In this document: positions 34,844 through 44,183 of the stretch, piece by piece
Numbering within the stretch: the stretch's first letter is position 1
Layout of the letters: every line of letters begins with the position of its first letter
Assembly (NCBI RefSeq): GCF_009650095.1
Contig: NZ_CP045915.1
Coordinates: 2,852,001-2,916,000, forward strand
Direction of reading: 5' to 3'
From: Gracilibacillus salitolerans
GTDB lineage: Bacteria > Bacillota > Bacilli > Bacillales > Amphibacillaceae
Length of the DNA: 64,000 nt
The notes under the pieces: model-generated
What the model was told of the DNA's origin: nothing
The model's input: only the letters and a program-made list of their open reading frames with translations
Databases searched by the model: none
Translations under genes and position numbers: made by a program

Positions 34844-35407
34844 TTATGAATATAACTCGAATTTATTAATAATTGCTATGACTTCTGGTGTCGTTAAATA
34901 TCGGATCGATTGCCCTTCACTGATGCGTCCCCTAATCATAGTCGAAGAAATCGATATTAACGGCATTTCTACTTTTTCTACAGGATATGGTGTTTCCATT
35001 GAAGAGCCTGGGCGATCAACACCAACAAAGGTGATTGATGCAATCAAATCTTCAATCCGGTGCCACTTTGGTAAATATTCGACCATGTCACCACCAATTA
35101 TAAAATAAAACTGGTATGCCGGGTATTGTTCTCTCAATGTTTGAATCGTATTTAACGTATAGGATTTTCCTTCCCGTTCCACTTCTATCGTATCGACATG
35201 AAAAGCAGGGTGGTCATGGACAGCAGCTCTCGTCATTTCGACGCGGTCTTTTGCTGTTGTTTTGGCCTCTGCTTTATGTGGTGGCTGATAGGAAGGAATG
35301 AACCAGACCTCATCAAGCGCTAATTGCTGATAGGCTTGCTCCGCCATTAGCAAATGTCCGTAATGAGGCGGATCAAACGTACCACCAAACAAACCGATTC
35401 GTTTCAA
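34844..35407 (-). CDS. nadD: Nicotinate-nucleotide adenylyltransferase NadD
   Basis: 187 residues from the TTG at 35407, placed after AGGTGGG; a GTG at 35416 would fall inside that site. The nucleotidyltransferase motifs GLFGGTFDPPHYGHL and ISSTMIRGRI are complete, and FIIGGDMVEYLPKW holds the adenine pocket. It makes deamido-NAD from nicotinate mononucleotide and ATP in NAD synthesis. Operon position as in B. subtilis. Confidence 0.96.
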   Translation of the reverse strand: MKRIGLFGGTFDPPHYGHLLMAEQAYQQLALDEVWFIPSYQPPHKAEAKTTAKDRVEMTRAAVHDHPAFHVDTIEVEREGKSYTLNTIQTLREQYPAYQFYFIIGGDMVEYLPKWHRIEDLIASITFVGVDRPGSSMETPYPVEKVEMPLISISSTMIRGRISEGQSIRYLTTPEVIAIINKFELYS

Positions 35408-35422
35408 ACTTCCCACCTACTT

Positions 35423-35716
35423 TTATGGTAAAGTTATATTTTTATTATCTACTGATTCTTTATATAAGACGATCGTATTACCGATGATTTGTACAATAAC
35501 AGCTTTGACACCTTCTGCAATCGCTTCTGCTACATCTTCTTTATCTTCCATGCAGTTTTGCAAAACGGAGACTTTAATTAATTCACGTTTCTCCAACGCT
35601 TCACCGATTTGTTTAATCATGTTGTCATTGACACCATCTTTGCCTACTTGGAAGATCGGGTTTAAATGGTGTGCTTCTGCGCGTAAAAAGCGCTTCTGTT
35701 TTCCTGTTAGTTTCAA
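35423..35716 (-). CDS. yhbY: YhbY-type CRM-domain RNA-binding protein (YqeI)
   Basis: 97 residues starting at TTG 35716 behind GAGGTG, which gives MKLTGKQKRFLRAEAHHLNP, the family's usual N-terminus. The GxxG-type loop QVGKDGVNDNMI is present. CRM-domain proteins of this kind associate with pre-50S ribosomes. The start lies directly after the aroE stop, so translation is probably coupled. Confidence 0.93.
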   Translation of the reverse strand: MKLTGKQKRFLRAEAHHLNPIFQVGKDGVNDNMIKQIGEALEKRELIKVSVLQNCMEDKEDVAEAIAEGVKAVIVQIIGNTIVLYKESVDNKNITLP

Positions 35717-35717
35717 C

Positions 35718-36557
35718 TTATTCACCTCTTAATTTATTTTCCAATTTATCAACTAAATGTGCGACATCGAGATTGTTTTCTGTCCACTTTTCAAAAGCTA
35801 ATTGTCCTTGATATAACAACATCGCATGCCCATGATGAATATTGGCACCGCGCTCACTTGCATCATGCAACAATTGTGTTGTGATTGGTTGATAGACGAT
35901 ATCACTTACCACCGCATCTTTACTAATATGATCCAGTTGAATGACTTGATCGTCTATATACGGTTTCATTCCGACAGATGTTGTCTGTACAATTAAATCA
36001 TATTTCGCAAGCTGTTCCTCTGCTTGCTGATAGCTTAACACGTTAGATTTCACTTCACCAAGGCGTAATGACATAAGGTCTTTCGCTTTATCTTGAGAAC
36101 GATTGGCAAGATCAATTGTGTCTACCCCTTGCCCCATTAACGCCCGGTAAATACCACGTGCCGCTCCACCAGCACCTAATAATAACACAGATGTCTCACT
36201 ATTTAAAAGGTTAGGATATGGCTCCTTTAATGAGCGAACATATCCTTCTCCATCTGTACTATATCCTTTCCACTTTCCATCGATATTAACGACCGTATTT
36301 ACTGCACGGAGAATCTCTGCATCCTTATCGATTTCATCCAAATAATCTACTATCACCTGTTTATATGGAACCGTCACATTAAAACCATCGATTCCGATTT
36401 CTTTTAAGTGCTTTAATACTCCAGGCAGCGCTTCATGGTCTCCTTTATATAATTTATATTCCCCATCTAGCTCAGCCAAATCCAAAAATTGTTGATGAAT
36501 CCATGGTGATAAGGAATGCCCTATTGGATGACCGATTAATCCAAGTTTATATGCCAT
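35718..36557 (-). CDS. aroE: Shikimate dehydrogenase
   Basis: 279 residues from ATG 36557 (MAYKLGLIGHPIGHSLSPWI); the frame extends 37 codons upstream into yqeH but the family starts here, behind AAGGGG. NVTVPYK carries the catalytic Lys, DGFNVT and NTVV bind shikimate, and LLGAGGAARG is the NADP loop. It reduces 3-dehydroshikimate in aromatic amino acid synthesis. Operon position is conserved. Confidence 0.96.
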   Translation of the reverse strand: MAYKLGLIGHPIGHSLSPWIHQQFLDLAELDGEYKLYKGDHEALPGVLKHLKEIGIDGFNVTVPYKQVIVDYLDEIDKDAEILRAVNTVVNIDGKWKGYSTDGEGYVRSLKEPYPNLLNSETSVLLLGAGGAARGIYRALMGQGVDTIDLANRSQDKAKDLMSLRLGEVKSNVLSYQQAEEQLAKYDLIVQTTSVGMKPYIDDQVIQLDHISKDAVVSDIVYQPITTQLLHDASERGANIHHGHAMLLYQGQLAFEKWTENNLDVAHLVDKLENKLRGE

Positions 36558-36580
36558 TATTTTATTTTTCCCCTTCCCTC

Positions 36581-37681
36581 TTATATTAAAGCAGGTCTTA
36601 ATGAAAATTGAACGTCTTTCGGAACATGAATCGAAACTGTTATTCCGCCATCTGGTACAGTAATCCAACCAAGACCTGGTATGACGATATCTGTTTTTTC
36701 CCTTGGGATTTTCACCGTTTGTTTCACTAACGGCGGGAGCTGTTCCAGTGTTTCCGAACTTGGCGGCTGTAACAAATCTCCTACATGCTTCTTATAAAAC
36801 TCATCTGCCTGTTCTAGTTTCGTACGGTGAATCATCAGTTGATTCGAGAAATAACAAACAAATGATTGTTTAAGTCCTTTTTCAAAGTCAATCCGGGCAA
36901 AACCTCCAAAAAAGAGCGTTTGTTTGTCCTGAAGTTGATACCCCTTTGGCTTAATTTCCTTTTTTGGTGTAATCAATTTTAAGTCTTTATCCGTGACATA
37001 ATGGACAAGTTGAGAGCGATTTACCACACCAGGTGTATCGTACATGTAAGATTCCCCATCCAAAGGAATTTGAATAAATCCTAATGTGGTGCCTGGAAAG
37101 TACGAGGTAGTGATCGCATCTGTAATGCCACTGGATCGTTTGATCAATTGATTAATAAAGGTTGATTTACCAACATTGGTGCAACCTACCACATAGACAT
37201 CTTTTCCGTTTCTTCTTTCTTCCACTTCCTCTTCAACCTTGTCAAAGCCTTGTCCTTTTGCAGCTGAAACAAGAAATACTTCCTGCACTTTCAAGCCATT
37301 ATCGCTCGCTGTTTTTTTCATCCATTGAATTAATTTGTTTTTATTTGTCGATTTCGGTAATAGATCCACCTTGTTCCCAATCAGAATAATCGGATTATTA
37401 CCGGTCAGCCGCTGTAAGCCAGAAATAAAGCTACCATTAAAATCGAATATATCGACAATTTTAACAACTAAACTATTCGTACCACTAATTTGATTAATCA
37501 TTCGTAAATAATCATCATCCGTATATTCCACATCTTGTACTTCATTATAATGCTTCAAACGAAAGCAACGTTGACAAATGATTTGTTTATTTTCCAATGC
37601 ACTCTTTGGTACATATCCTGACTGAGTTTTATCTTCCGTTTGAATTTCGGCTCCACAGCCTTCACATAATATTTTTTCCAT
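36581..37681 (-). CDS. yqeH: Ribosome biogenesis GTPase YqeH
   Basis: 366 residues from ATG 37681, overlapping the yqeG stop as TAATG behind GGGAGG. An N-terminal zinc finger has CEGCG (residues 4-8) and CQRCF. The GTPase motifs are circularly permuted: G4 NKVD first, then G1 GCTNVGKST and G3 DTPG. YqeH assembles the 30S subunit. Nothing unusual. Confidence 0.96.
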   Translation of the reverse strand: MEKILCEGCGAEIQTEDKTQSGYVPKSALENKQIICQRCFRLKHYNEVQDVEYTDDDYLRMINQISGTNSLVVKIVDIFDFNGSFISGLQRLTGNNPIILIGNKVDLLPKSTNKNKLIQWMKKTASDNGLKVQEVFLVSAAKGQGFDKVEEEVEERRNGKDVYVVGCTNVGKSTFINQLIKRSSGITDAITTSYFPGTTLGFIQIPLDGESYMYDTPGVVNRSQLVHYVTDKDLKLITPKKEIKPKGYQLQDKQTLFFGGFARIDFEKGLKQSFVCYFSNQLMIHRTKLEQADEFYKKHVGDLLQPPSSETLEQLPPLVKQTVKIPREKTDIVIPGLGWITVPDGGITVSIHVPKDVQFSLRPALI

Positions 37682-38199
37682 TACTTTTCCTCCCAAGTGA
37701 TCATGCCTTTTCTACGCATCCAGTTTAATATTCGTCTTTCAATCATCCGGTTAAATCTTGTTATCTTTCCGTCCGTCTCCACAATCGGTACAACTAATAT
37801 CGTATGAAAACCTGCAAAATTACCGCCTAAAACATCGGTTAGAAGCTGATCACCAATCACAACGATCTCTTCTTTTTTTAATCCCATCTTTTTAGCCGTC
37901 TGGTTAAAGGCACGAACTAGCGGTTTTCTTGCACTAAAGACAAAAGGCGCTTCTAATGGTTCTGAGAATACACTAACCCGTTCTTCCTCATTGTTTGAAA
38001 TAATCGTTATTTTTATATCATTGGTCTTCATTTCTTTAAACCACTCGATAACTTCAGGTGTAGCATCTTTGACATCCCAAGCTACTAAAGTATTATCTAG
38101 ATCAGTGATCACACCTTTAATCCCCATATCACGAAGTTTCGCTGGGGTTATATCCAAAACACGTTGTACATGTTCGTTTGGCAAAAATTTTTTTAGCAA
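37681..38199 (-). CDS. yqeG: YqeG family HAD-type phosphatase
   Basis: 172 residues. HAD motif I is ITDLDNTLVAWD, motif II IISNN, motif III Lys in ARKPLVRAF and motif IV GDQLLTDVLGG. The start is a TTG behind AGGTGG. Members of this family (IIIA HAD phosphatases) include phosphatidylglycerophosphate phosphatase in other lineages; the substrate here is not proven. First gene of the yqe operon, divergent from sda as in B. subtilis. Confidence 0.93.
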   Translation of the reverse strand: MLKKFLPNEHVQRVLDITPAKLRDMGIKGVITDLDNTLVAWDVKDATPEVIEWFKEMKTNDIKITIISNNEEERVSVFSEPLEAPFVFSARKPLVRAFNQTAKKMGLKKEEIVVIGDQLLTDVLGGNFAGFHTILVVPIVETDGKITRFNRMIERRILNWMRRKGMITWEEK

Positions 38200-38390
38200 T
38201 TACTTCCACCTCTACTATTTTCTCAATATATACATATCTTTCCCTATCATAAACAATTTTCTAATTTTGTTCAAAGAAATCTCTCATAAAGTCGAAATTA
38301 TATCATATATTCTGACAAAACGTCTTAAATTAACAGGAAATTTGAACTATATGCAAAAAATCGTTCGACAAATTATTACAAAACTTTTCC

Positions 38391-38491
38391 TTGTGGATAA
38401 CGTTGTTCACATTATCCACACTTGTCCTATCAAGTTTCAGACAATATTTTTACTTCTTATTCACAACTTATAAACAGCTGGCTGTAGATAA
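38391..38491. promoter_or_regulatory. DnaA-box cluster upstream of sda
   Basis: TTGTGGATAA (38391-38400) and TTATCCACA (38412-38420) are perfect boxes in opposite orientation. TTATTCACA (38457-38465) and TGTAGATAA (38483-38491) are one-mismatch boxes. In B. subtilis DnaA controls sda through such boxes, linking replication to sporulation. The remaining 38200-38573 region holds divergent promoters. Confidence 0.85.
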
Positions 38492-38573
38492 GTTAACAGT
38501 TGTTCGTTTCTCCATTTCATGCTACATTAACTATAACATGTAGCAGACATCCTATCTATTGGAGGGACATGCC

Positions 38574-38714
38574 TTGGAAAACTTATCGGATGAATTGCTA
38601 ATCGAATCCTACAAAAAAGCAAATGAACTTAGACTTAGTTATGAATTTATACAGTTAATGGAAGAAGAGATGAGACGTCGTTCCTTAATGGACTATCTCA
38701 GCTTCCCGAATTGA
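38574..38714 (+). CDS. sda: Sporulation checkpoint protein Sda
   Basis: 46 residues, starting at TTG 38574, 7 nt after GGAGGG. LSDELLIESYKKANEL then FIQLMEEEMRRRSL form the two helices of the Sda hairpin, which binds and inhibits the KinA/KinB sensor kinases when replication is stalled. Length is normal. It is divergent from yqeG and preceded by DnaA boxes, as in B. subtilis. Too short for many ORF calls. Confidence 0.93.
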   Translation: MENLSDELLIESYKKANELRLSYEFIQLMEEEMRRRSLMDYLSFPN

Positions 38715-38727
38715 ATAGAATGGATTC

Positions 38728-38763
38728 ACACTTAGGCGGTATATCCGACTAAGTGTTTTTTTA
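38728..38763 (+). terminator. Terminator after sda
   Basis: ACACTTAG - 13 nt - CTAAGTGT followed by a T run, 14 nt after the sda stop. Confidence 0.85.
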
Positions 38764-38795
38764 TGTGCTAGAAACTTATACATTTGATCCAGTGA

Positions 38796-38850
38796 ATAAA
38801 GTGAGACTTCCCTCAGTAGAGGTTTTACGGAAGTTAAGCGCGACTAGCCC
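38796..38850 (+). repeat. Interspersed repeat, partial copy B
   Basis: Begins ATAAAGTGAGACTTCC like copies A and C, then GGTTTTACGGAAGTTAAGCG, resembling internal and end segments of copy C. The following 200 nt have no gene, only AT-rich sequence and scraps such as CCAGCTCCAGCG. Confidence 0.6.
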
Positions 38851-39087
38851 ATGTCCAGCTCCAGCGTCCACCTTAGGAGAAACTCCTATCTTTCAATCAA
38901 GACATACGTTTTTAAACGAGCGTTCTAAGCTTTTAAATAGAAAAAAATTTTTAACGCACGATATAAATAGGAAATTTCTCGTCAAAATTACTTTATAAAC
39001 TACGAAGAAAAGAACTCCTCTCTTGTATTCTTTGATATTTTTAGATTAGAATATAATAGGATACCATCAAAATTAACATACTTATTA

Positions 39088-39238
39088 ATAAAGTGAGACT
39101 TCCATCAGTGTGGGTTTTTGACCATCACTGATGGTTAGAGAAACTTATCAGGAAGTTAGCGTCCATTATCCCCCACTTAGCTCATTGAAATACTCGCTTG
39201 AAATGGGGGCTTACGGACGGTTAGCGCCGTGATAAATT
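39088..39238 (+). repeat. Interspersed repeat, full-length copy C
   Basis: Starts ATAAAGTGAGACTTCCATCA and ends TTAGCGCCGTGATAAATT, right before the mrpA ribosome binding site. A stem CCATCAGTG/CACTGATGG lies near the 5' end and a second CCCCCACTT/AAATGGGGG stem lies near 39170-39217. It would be transcribed as structured leader if the mrp promoter lies upstream. Confidence 0.7.
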
Positions 39239-39261
39239 TACATAAGGGGGATCATCATTAG

Positions 39262-41598
39262 ATGTTATTTGCTGTATTTTTGCCAGTATTGCTGGCGATT
39301 TTTATCCCATTCTTTAGCAAATGGAAGGAAAAAATACATACTGGCTATTTTGTCCTGTTAGCTCCATTAGCAGTATTTATTTATTTTATTCCACACGTTG
39401 GGAATGATTTTTCACCCGTTAGTCAATCTTACAACTGGATTCCATCTCTAAATATCGGATTAGATTTTTATTTAGATGGACTAAGTTTATTGTTCGTCTT
39501 ATTGATTAGTGGGATTGGAACATTAGTAACATTTTATTCTATCTTTTATTTACACACTTCAGAAAGATTGGATCAATTTTACGTTTATCTTCTACTATTT
39601 ATGACAGCCATGTTTGGGGTTGTCCTGTCTGATAACGTATTTGTTCTCTATTCATTCTGGGAACTAACCTCGATTTCATCATTCCTGTTAATCGGTTATT
39701 GGCATTATAGAGAAGGATCTCGATATGGTGCCTTGAAATCCATGCTTATTACTGTTTTCGGTGGTTTGAGTATGCTTGGTGGTTTTATCCTGTTATCCAT
39801 TATAACCGAAACGACAAGTATTCAAGCAATGATTAATCAAGCTGATGTGATTCTTTCTAGTGAATACTTTGGACTTATTTTGGCTCTCATTTTATTAGGA
39901 GCTTTTACAAAATCAGCGCAATTCCCGTTTCACATTTGGTTACCAGATGCGATGGAAGCACCCACTCCAGTAAGTGCGTATTTGCACTCTGCCACAATGG
40001 TTAAAGCAGGGATATTCCTTGTAGCCAGATTTACACCTATCTTTTCAGGTAGTGATTGGTTTTTTGTATTTGTCAGTGGAATCGGAATTTTGACACTTGT
40101 CTGGGGTTCCTACATGGCTGTTCGTCAAACTGATTTAAAAGGAATATTGGCATTTTCAACGATCAGTCAATTAGGGATGATCATGTCTATGCTTGGATTT
40201 GGTACAAGTGTAGCGATGTTTGCTGCTGTATTCCATATTTTAAATCACGCTACATTTAAAGGTAGCTTATTTATGATTGCGGGTATCGTCGATCATGAAA
40301 CAGGAACTCGAGATATTCGCCGCTTAGGTGGTTTAGTTACATTAATGCCTATCTCGGCAACTTTAGCATTTTTTGGGACATTCTCCATGGCAGGTCTGCC
40401 GTTACCATTCTTAAACGGTTTTTATAGTAAAGAAATGTTCTTTGATGCAACATTAGAGATACATGAATCTTCTATTGCTTTTGCCAATGTGTTAGCTCAA
40501 GCGATTCCGTATATAGCTGTGTTTGGTAGTATCTTTACATTCGTCTATTCGATGTATCTGGTATTCGGTACTTTTATGGGTGAGAAGAAATTGGATCAGC
40601 TTAAGATTAAACCACATGAAGCGCCGATTGGTATGCTTATTTCACCTATTATTTTAGTATTAGGAGTTGTGATTATTGGTCTCTTCCCTAATTTAGTGAA
40701 TAGTTCTTTCCTTGCTCATACCGCAGAGGCGATTTATGGTCAGCCAATGGCAGAAAAGAATATTCATTTCTGGCATGGGTGGATAACACCGCTTTACATG
40801 TCACTAATTGTAGTAGGTGTTGGTGCCGTACTTGCTTTCACAAGAAAATCTTGGAATAGCATTTACAGCTTTTTCCCTGGAAAGCTAAGCTTTAACAAAG
40901 TCTATGACTTTTTAGTTGATCAGTCTGAAAAAGCATCTGCTAAAATTACCAACCTATATATGACTGGCTCACTACGTCTGTATATGGCCTTGATTCTGAT
41001 CGCAATTTTAGTGTGTAGTTTTGGTGTGTTATGGATTACAGACGGGTTTGCTTTCGAACAGCCTAATGTTGAGGAAATTACGCTACACGAAGTATTAATT
41101 GCTTTAGCAATGGCAATTGCTGCTATTTGTACGGTTTTTACAAGAAACAAAATTGCAGCGATTCTAATTCTTGGTGTTGTCGGATACGGCTTAGCTTTAT
41201 TATTTGTTGTATACCGTGCTCCAGACTTGGCTTTAACACAATTAGTTGTAGAAACTATTACCGTCGCATTATTCCTGTTATGTTTCTACCATTTACCGAA
41301 TTTACGTGAACGAACAGAAAATGTATCACAAAAATTAATCAACATTATTATCTCTGTAGCTTTTGGTACATTAATGACAATAGTTGCCATTTCTGCTCAT
41401 AGTACAAAGCTATTTGATAAAATTTCAGATTATTTCCTTGAAACATCTTATAAGCTTGGAGGCGGTAATAACGTCGTCAACGTTATCTTAGTCGATATGC
41501 GTGGTATTGATACCTTATTTGAAATTGTCGTATTAGGTATTGCTGCGTTTGCTATTTATGGATTGATTAAACTACGCAACAAGAAGGAGGCAGAATAA
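39262..41598 (+). CDS. mrpA: Na+/H+ antiporter subunit MrpA
   Basis: 778 residues with about twenty membrane spans. The NuoL-like core has the conserved WELTSISSFLLIGYW, WLPDAMEAPTPVSAYLHSATMVKAG split over the quinone-type channel, and FSTISQLGMI. The C-terminal DUF4040-like part ends RGIDTLFEIVVLGIAAFAIY. Length is close to B. subtilis MrpA (801). It is the large proton/sodium channel subunit of the Mrp complex. No MrpB-type domain (GHxxPGGGF) is fused to its end. Start ATG follows AAGGGGG. The next gene starts immediately after its stop. Confidence 0.95.
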   Translation: MLFAVFLPVLLAIFIPFFSKWKEKIHTGYFVLLAPLAVFIYFIPHVGNDFSPVSQSYNWIPSLNIGLDFYLDGLSLLFVLLISGIGTLVTFYSIFYLHTSERLDQFYVYLLLFMTAMFGVVLSDNVFVLYSFWELTSISSFLLIGYWHYREGSRYGALKSMLITVFGGLSMLGGFILLSIITETTSIQAMINQADVILSSEYFGLILALILLGAFTKSAQFPFHIWLPDAMEAPTPVSAYLHSATMVKAGIFLVARFTPIFSGSDWFFVFVSGIGILTLVWGSYMAVRQTDLKGILAFSTISQLGMIMSMLGFGTSVAMFAAVFHILNHATFKGSLFMIAGIVDHETGTRDIRRLGGLVTLMPISATLAFFGTFSMAGLPLPFLNGFYSKEMFFDATLEIHESSIAFANVLAQAIPYIAVFGSIFTFVYSMYLVFGTFMGEKKLDQLKIKPHEAPIGMLISPIILVLGVVIIGLFPNLVNSSFLAHTAEAIYGQPMAEKNIHFWHGWITPLYMSLIVVGVGAVLAFTRKSWNSIYSFFPGKLSFNKVYDFLVDQSEKASAKITNLYMTGSLRLYMALILIAILVCSFGVLWITDGFAFEQPNVEEITLHEVLIALAMAIAAICTVFTRNKIAAILILGVVGYGLALLFVVYRAPDLALTQLVVETITVALFLLCFYHLPNLRERTENVSQKLINIIISVAFGTLMTIVAISAHSTKLFDKISDYFLETSYKLGGGNNVVNVILVDMRGIDTLFEIVVLGIAAFAIYGLIKLRNKKEAE

Positions 41599-41937
41599 AT
41601 GGAAATAATCATGTCGATTCTTGCAGGCGTATTGTTCACAGCAGGTGTTTACAACTTGTTACAGAAACAAATGCTTCGAATTATTATTGGAACAGCACTG
41701 ATTTCACATGGTGCACACTTATTTATATTAACAATGGGGGAACTAAAAACAGGTGCTCCCCCTATCCTCGATTACGATATCGAAAATTATACTGATCCAT
41801 TACCACAAGCACTGATCCTGACTTCCATCGTTATCAGTTTCGGTGTAACAAGTCTTTTATTAGTACTTGCATATAGAGCATCGAAAGAGAATGGAACAGA
41901 CAATATGGAAAAATTAAGGGGTAACGAAAATGATTAG
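41599..41937 (+). CDS. mrpC: Na+/H+ antiporter subunit MrpC
   Basis: 112 residues, three membrane spans, NuoK-like (GTALISHGAHLFIL and DPLPQALILTSIVI). The ATG follows the mrpA stop directly, with AAGGAGG inside the end of mrpA. In the standard operon mrpB would lie between them; it is absent. The 3' end overlaps mrpD by 8 nt. Confidence 0.94.
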   Translation: MEIIMSILAGVLFTAGVYNLLQKQMLRIIIGTALISHGAHLFILTMGELKTGAPPILDYDIENYTDPLPQALILTSIVISFGVTSLLLVLAYRASKENGTDNMEKLRGNEND

Positions 41938-43414
41938 TAACTTAGCAGCTTTACCAATAGTTATACCGTTGATCGCTGGTGTACTTGCCGCACTATTTCA
42001 TAAAAAGTTAAAAATAGTCCGTGTATATGCACAAATACTAACATTGATCAATACGGGTGTAGTTGCGTACATTTTGTTTTATGTTCATCAAAATGGATCT
42101 GTGGTATTAGAATCTGGGGACTGGGTGGCACCATTTGGGATTGTTTTAGTCGCAGATATGTTATCCATGACACTAGTATTAACTACTAATATTGTTGCAA
42201 TTGCATGTATCTTCTATGCACCTAAATCACTTAGTCAAAAACAAGAAGAATTTTATTTCTACACGTTTTACTTTCTACTTATTTCTGGTGTATCGGGTGC
42301 GTTTATTACAGGTGACTTATTTAACCTATTTGTGTTCTTTGAAGTACTATTAATGGCTTCTTACGGATTGATTGTATTAGGTGGGGAAAAAGTACAGTTA
42401 CGGGAATCAATGAAATATGTATTGATCAACTTATTTTCCTCGATGCTTTTTGTTACAACGATCGCATTCTTATATTCCGTTGTCGGAACGGTTAATATGG
42501 CCCAAATTGCAGAGCGTGTTGGAGAAGTAGAACAGACTGGTATTCTGACTACGATTGGCATATTATTATTCTTTGTATTCGGTACAAAGGCCGCTCTCTT
42601 CCCGCTTTATTATTGGTTACCAAGACCCTATATTGCACCGAATCCGGTAATCTCTGCCCTTTTTGGTGCTCTTTTGACAAAAGTCGGAATTTATTCGCTT
42701 TTACGTGTATTTTCATTAATATTTGTCTATGAGCGGGATGTAACACACGAATTCTTTATTTGGATTGCGGCCCTCACCTTAATTTTTGGTTCGATTGGGG
42801 CGTTATCTACTAATAATATTAAGCTTGTTGTTGCTTATAATATCATTCCTGCTGTCGGGTTTATGCTCATGGGTATCGGATTATATAACAGTACTGGATT
42901 TAGTGGGACCGTATATTATTTAGTGCATGATATGATCATCAAAGCAGCGTTATTTTTATTAGTTGGTGCCGTTGCATACCTTGCTGGAACTAGTGATTTA
43001 AGAAAAATTCGGGGATTAATCCATCATTACCCACTGCTCGGTTGGATGTTCTTTATTTCTGCCTTTGTACTTGCAGGAATCCCACCATTTAGCGGATTTG
43101 TCGGAAAACTGGTATTATTACAAGGCGCAATGGAAGCTGACAAAATTATTATTGCGATCATTGGTCTTGGGTCTAGCCTACTGATCTTGCTATCTGTGAT
43201 GCGCATCTTTGTTCGTGGTTTTTGGGGAGAGAAAGACGAATCGATAACCCCTAATAGAAATGCAGCAAGAGGATTTATCATGCCCATAGCATTTCTGCTC
43301 TTTTTCTCGGTATTACTTGGTGTTGGCGCAGAATGGTTCTACCCAAGTATTGAATCAATCGGGGACTACTTGATGAATCCAGAAAACTATATTGAATCCA
43401 TATTAAAGGAGTAA
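41930..43414 (+). CDS. mrpD: Na+/H+ antiporter subunit MrpD
   Basis: 494 residues, about fourteen spans, NuoM/N-like. GDLFNLFVFFEVLLMASYGLI holds the conserved glutamate, followed by KAALFPLYYWLPRPYIAPNPVISALF in two parts and GIPPFSGFVGKL. It is the second antiporter-like channel of the complex. Length is normal. Translation is coupled to mrpC by overlap. Confidence 0.95.
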   Translation: MISNLAALPIVIPLIAGVLAALFHKKLKIVRVYAQILTLINTGVVAYILFYVHQNGSVVLESGDWVAPFGIVLVADMLSMTLVLTTNIVAIACIFYAPKSLSQKQEEFYFYTFYFLLISGVSGAFITGDLFNLFVFFEVLLMASYGLIVLGGEKVQLRESMKYVLINLFSSMLFVTTIAFLYSVVGTVNMAQIAERVGEVEQTGILTTIGILLFFVFGTKAALFPLYYWLPRPYIAPNPVISALFGALLTKVGIYSLLRVFSLIFVYERDVTHEFFIWIAALTLIFGSIGALSTNNIKLVVAYNIIPAVGFMLMGIGLYNSTGFSGTVYYLVHDMIIKAALFLLVGAVAYLAGTSDLRKIRGLIHHYPLLGWMFFISAFVLAGIPPFSGFVGKLVLLQGAMEADKIIIAIIGLGSSLLILLSVMRIFVRGFWGEKDESITPNRNAARGFIMPIAFLLFFSVLLGVGAEWFYPSIESIGDYLMNPENYIESILKE

Positions 43415-43419
43415 ATCTT

Positions 43420-43896
43420 ATGTCTCTTCAAATTATCTTAAATTTAGTTATCGCGATCATGTGGATGTTTTTGGGTGAGTCATATACCTTTGACAAATTC
43501 CTGACCGGATATATTATTGGGGCATTACTGTTGTTTATGTTAAGAAGATTTATTCCAGATGCGTTTTACCTGGAACGCGTCTGGAAAATGATCAAGCTAG
43601 TGCTTCTCTTTATAAAAGAACTATTAATATCCAATATAGACATTGTAAGGTGGGTATATAAGCCTCATAAAGATTATAAACCCGGCATTTTTGCTTTGCC
43701 GACTGATTTAAAAAGCAACTGGGAAATTACGATGTTAACTTCTTTGATCTCACTAACTCCCGGGACATTATCGGTGGCTGTTTCTGATAATAATGATGTG
43801 ATTTATATTCATGCGATGGATATTGATAATAACGAAATAGCGATTGAAGCAATTAAAACAACATTCGAAAAGGCGATAATGGAGGTGACAAGATGA
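43420..43896 (+). CDS. mrpE: Na+/H+ antiporter subunit MrpE
   Basis: 158 residues, two to three N-terminal spans, then a cytoplasmic region with TSLISLTPGTLSVAVSD, the MrpE signature. It starts 5 nt after the mrpD stop behind AAAGGAG. It is an assembly or stability subunit of Mrp. Confidence 0.94.
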   Translation: MSLQIILNLVIAIMWMFLGESYTFDKFLTGYIIGALLLFMLRRFIPDAFYLERVWKMIKLVLLFIKELLISNIDIVRWVYKPHKDYKPGIFALPTDLKSNWEITMLTSLISLTPGTLSVAVSDNNDVIYIHAMDIDNNEIAIEAIKTTFEKAIMEVTR

Positions 43897-44183
43897 ATGA
43901 AATCATCGAACTGGTTACAATCGGTTGTATGATTGTCATCACCATATCGATTACATTACTTTTATATCGGGTCGTCATAGGCCCTACTAATCCTGACAGA
44001 GCTGTCGCATTAGACGCGATTGGAATTAACTTGATGGGGATGGCCGGTCTGGTGGCGATTATGCTTGTCACTACACGTTTAAATGATGTCATTTTATTAA
44101 TTGGTATTTTATTATTCATTGGAACGATTGCGTTAGCAAAATATTTAGAAAAGGGTGTTATCATTGACAGGGACGACGATTGA
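43893..44183 (+). CDS. mrpF: Na+/H+ antiporter subunit MrpF
   Basis: 96 residues, three membrane spans, with VVIGPTNPDRAVALD between spans one and two, the MrpF hallmark. It overlaps mrpE by 4 nt (ATGA) behind GGAGGTGA. MrpF belongs to the small-subunit part of the complex. Confidence 0.94.
   Translation: MNEIIELVTIGCMIVITISITLLLYRVVIGPTNPDRAVALDAIGINLMGMAGLVAIMLVTTRLNDVILLIGILLFIGTIALAKYLEKGVIIDRDDD

Noticed and set aside
38753..38998. 81-codon plus-strand ORF after sda
   Set aside because: It begins inside the sda terminator T run and crosses repeat copy B; there is no ribosome binding site.
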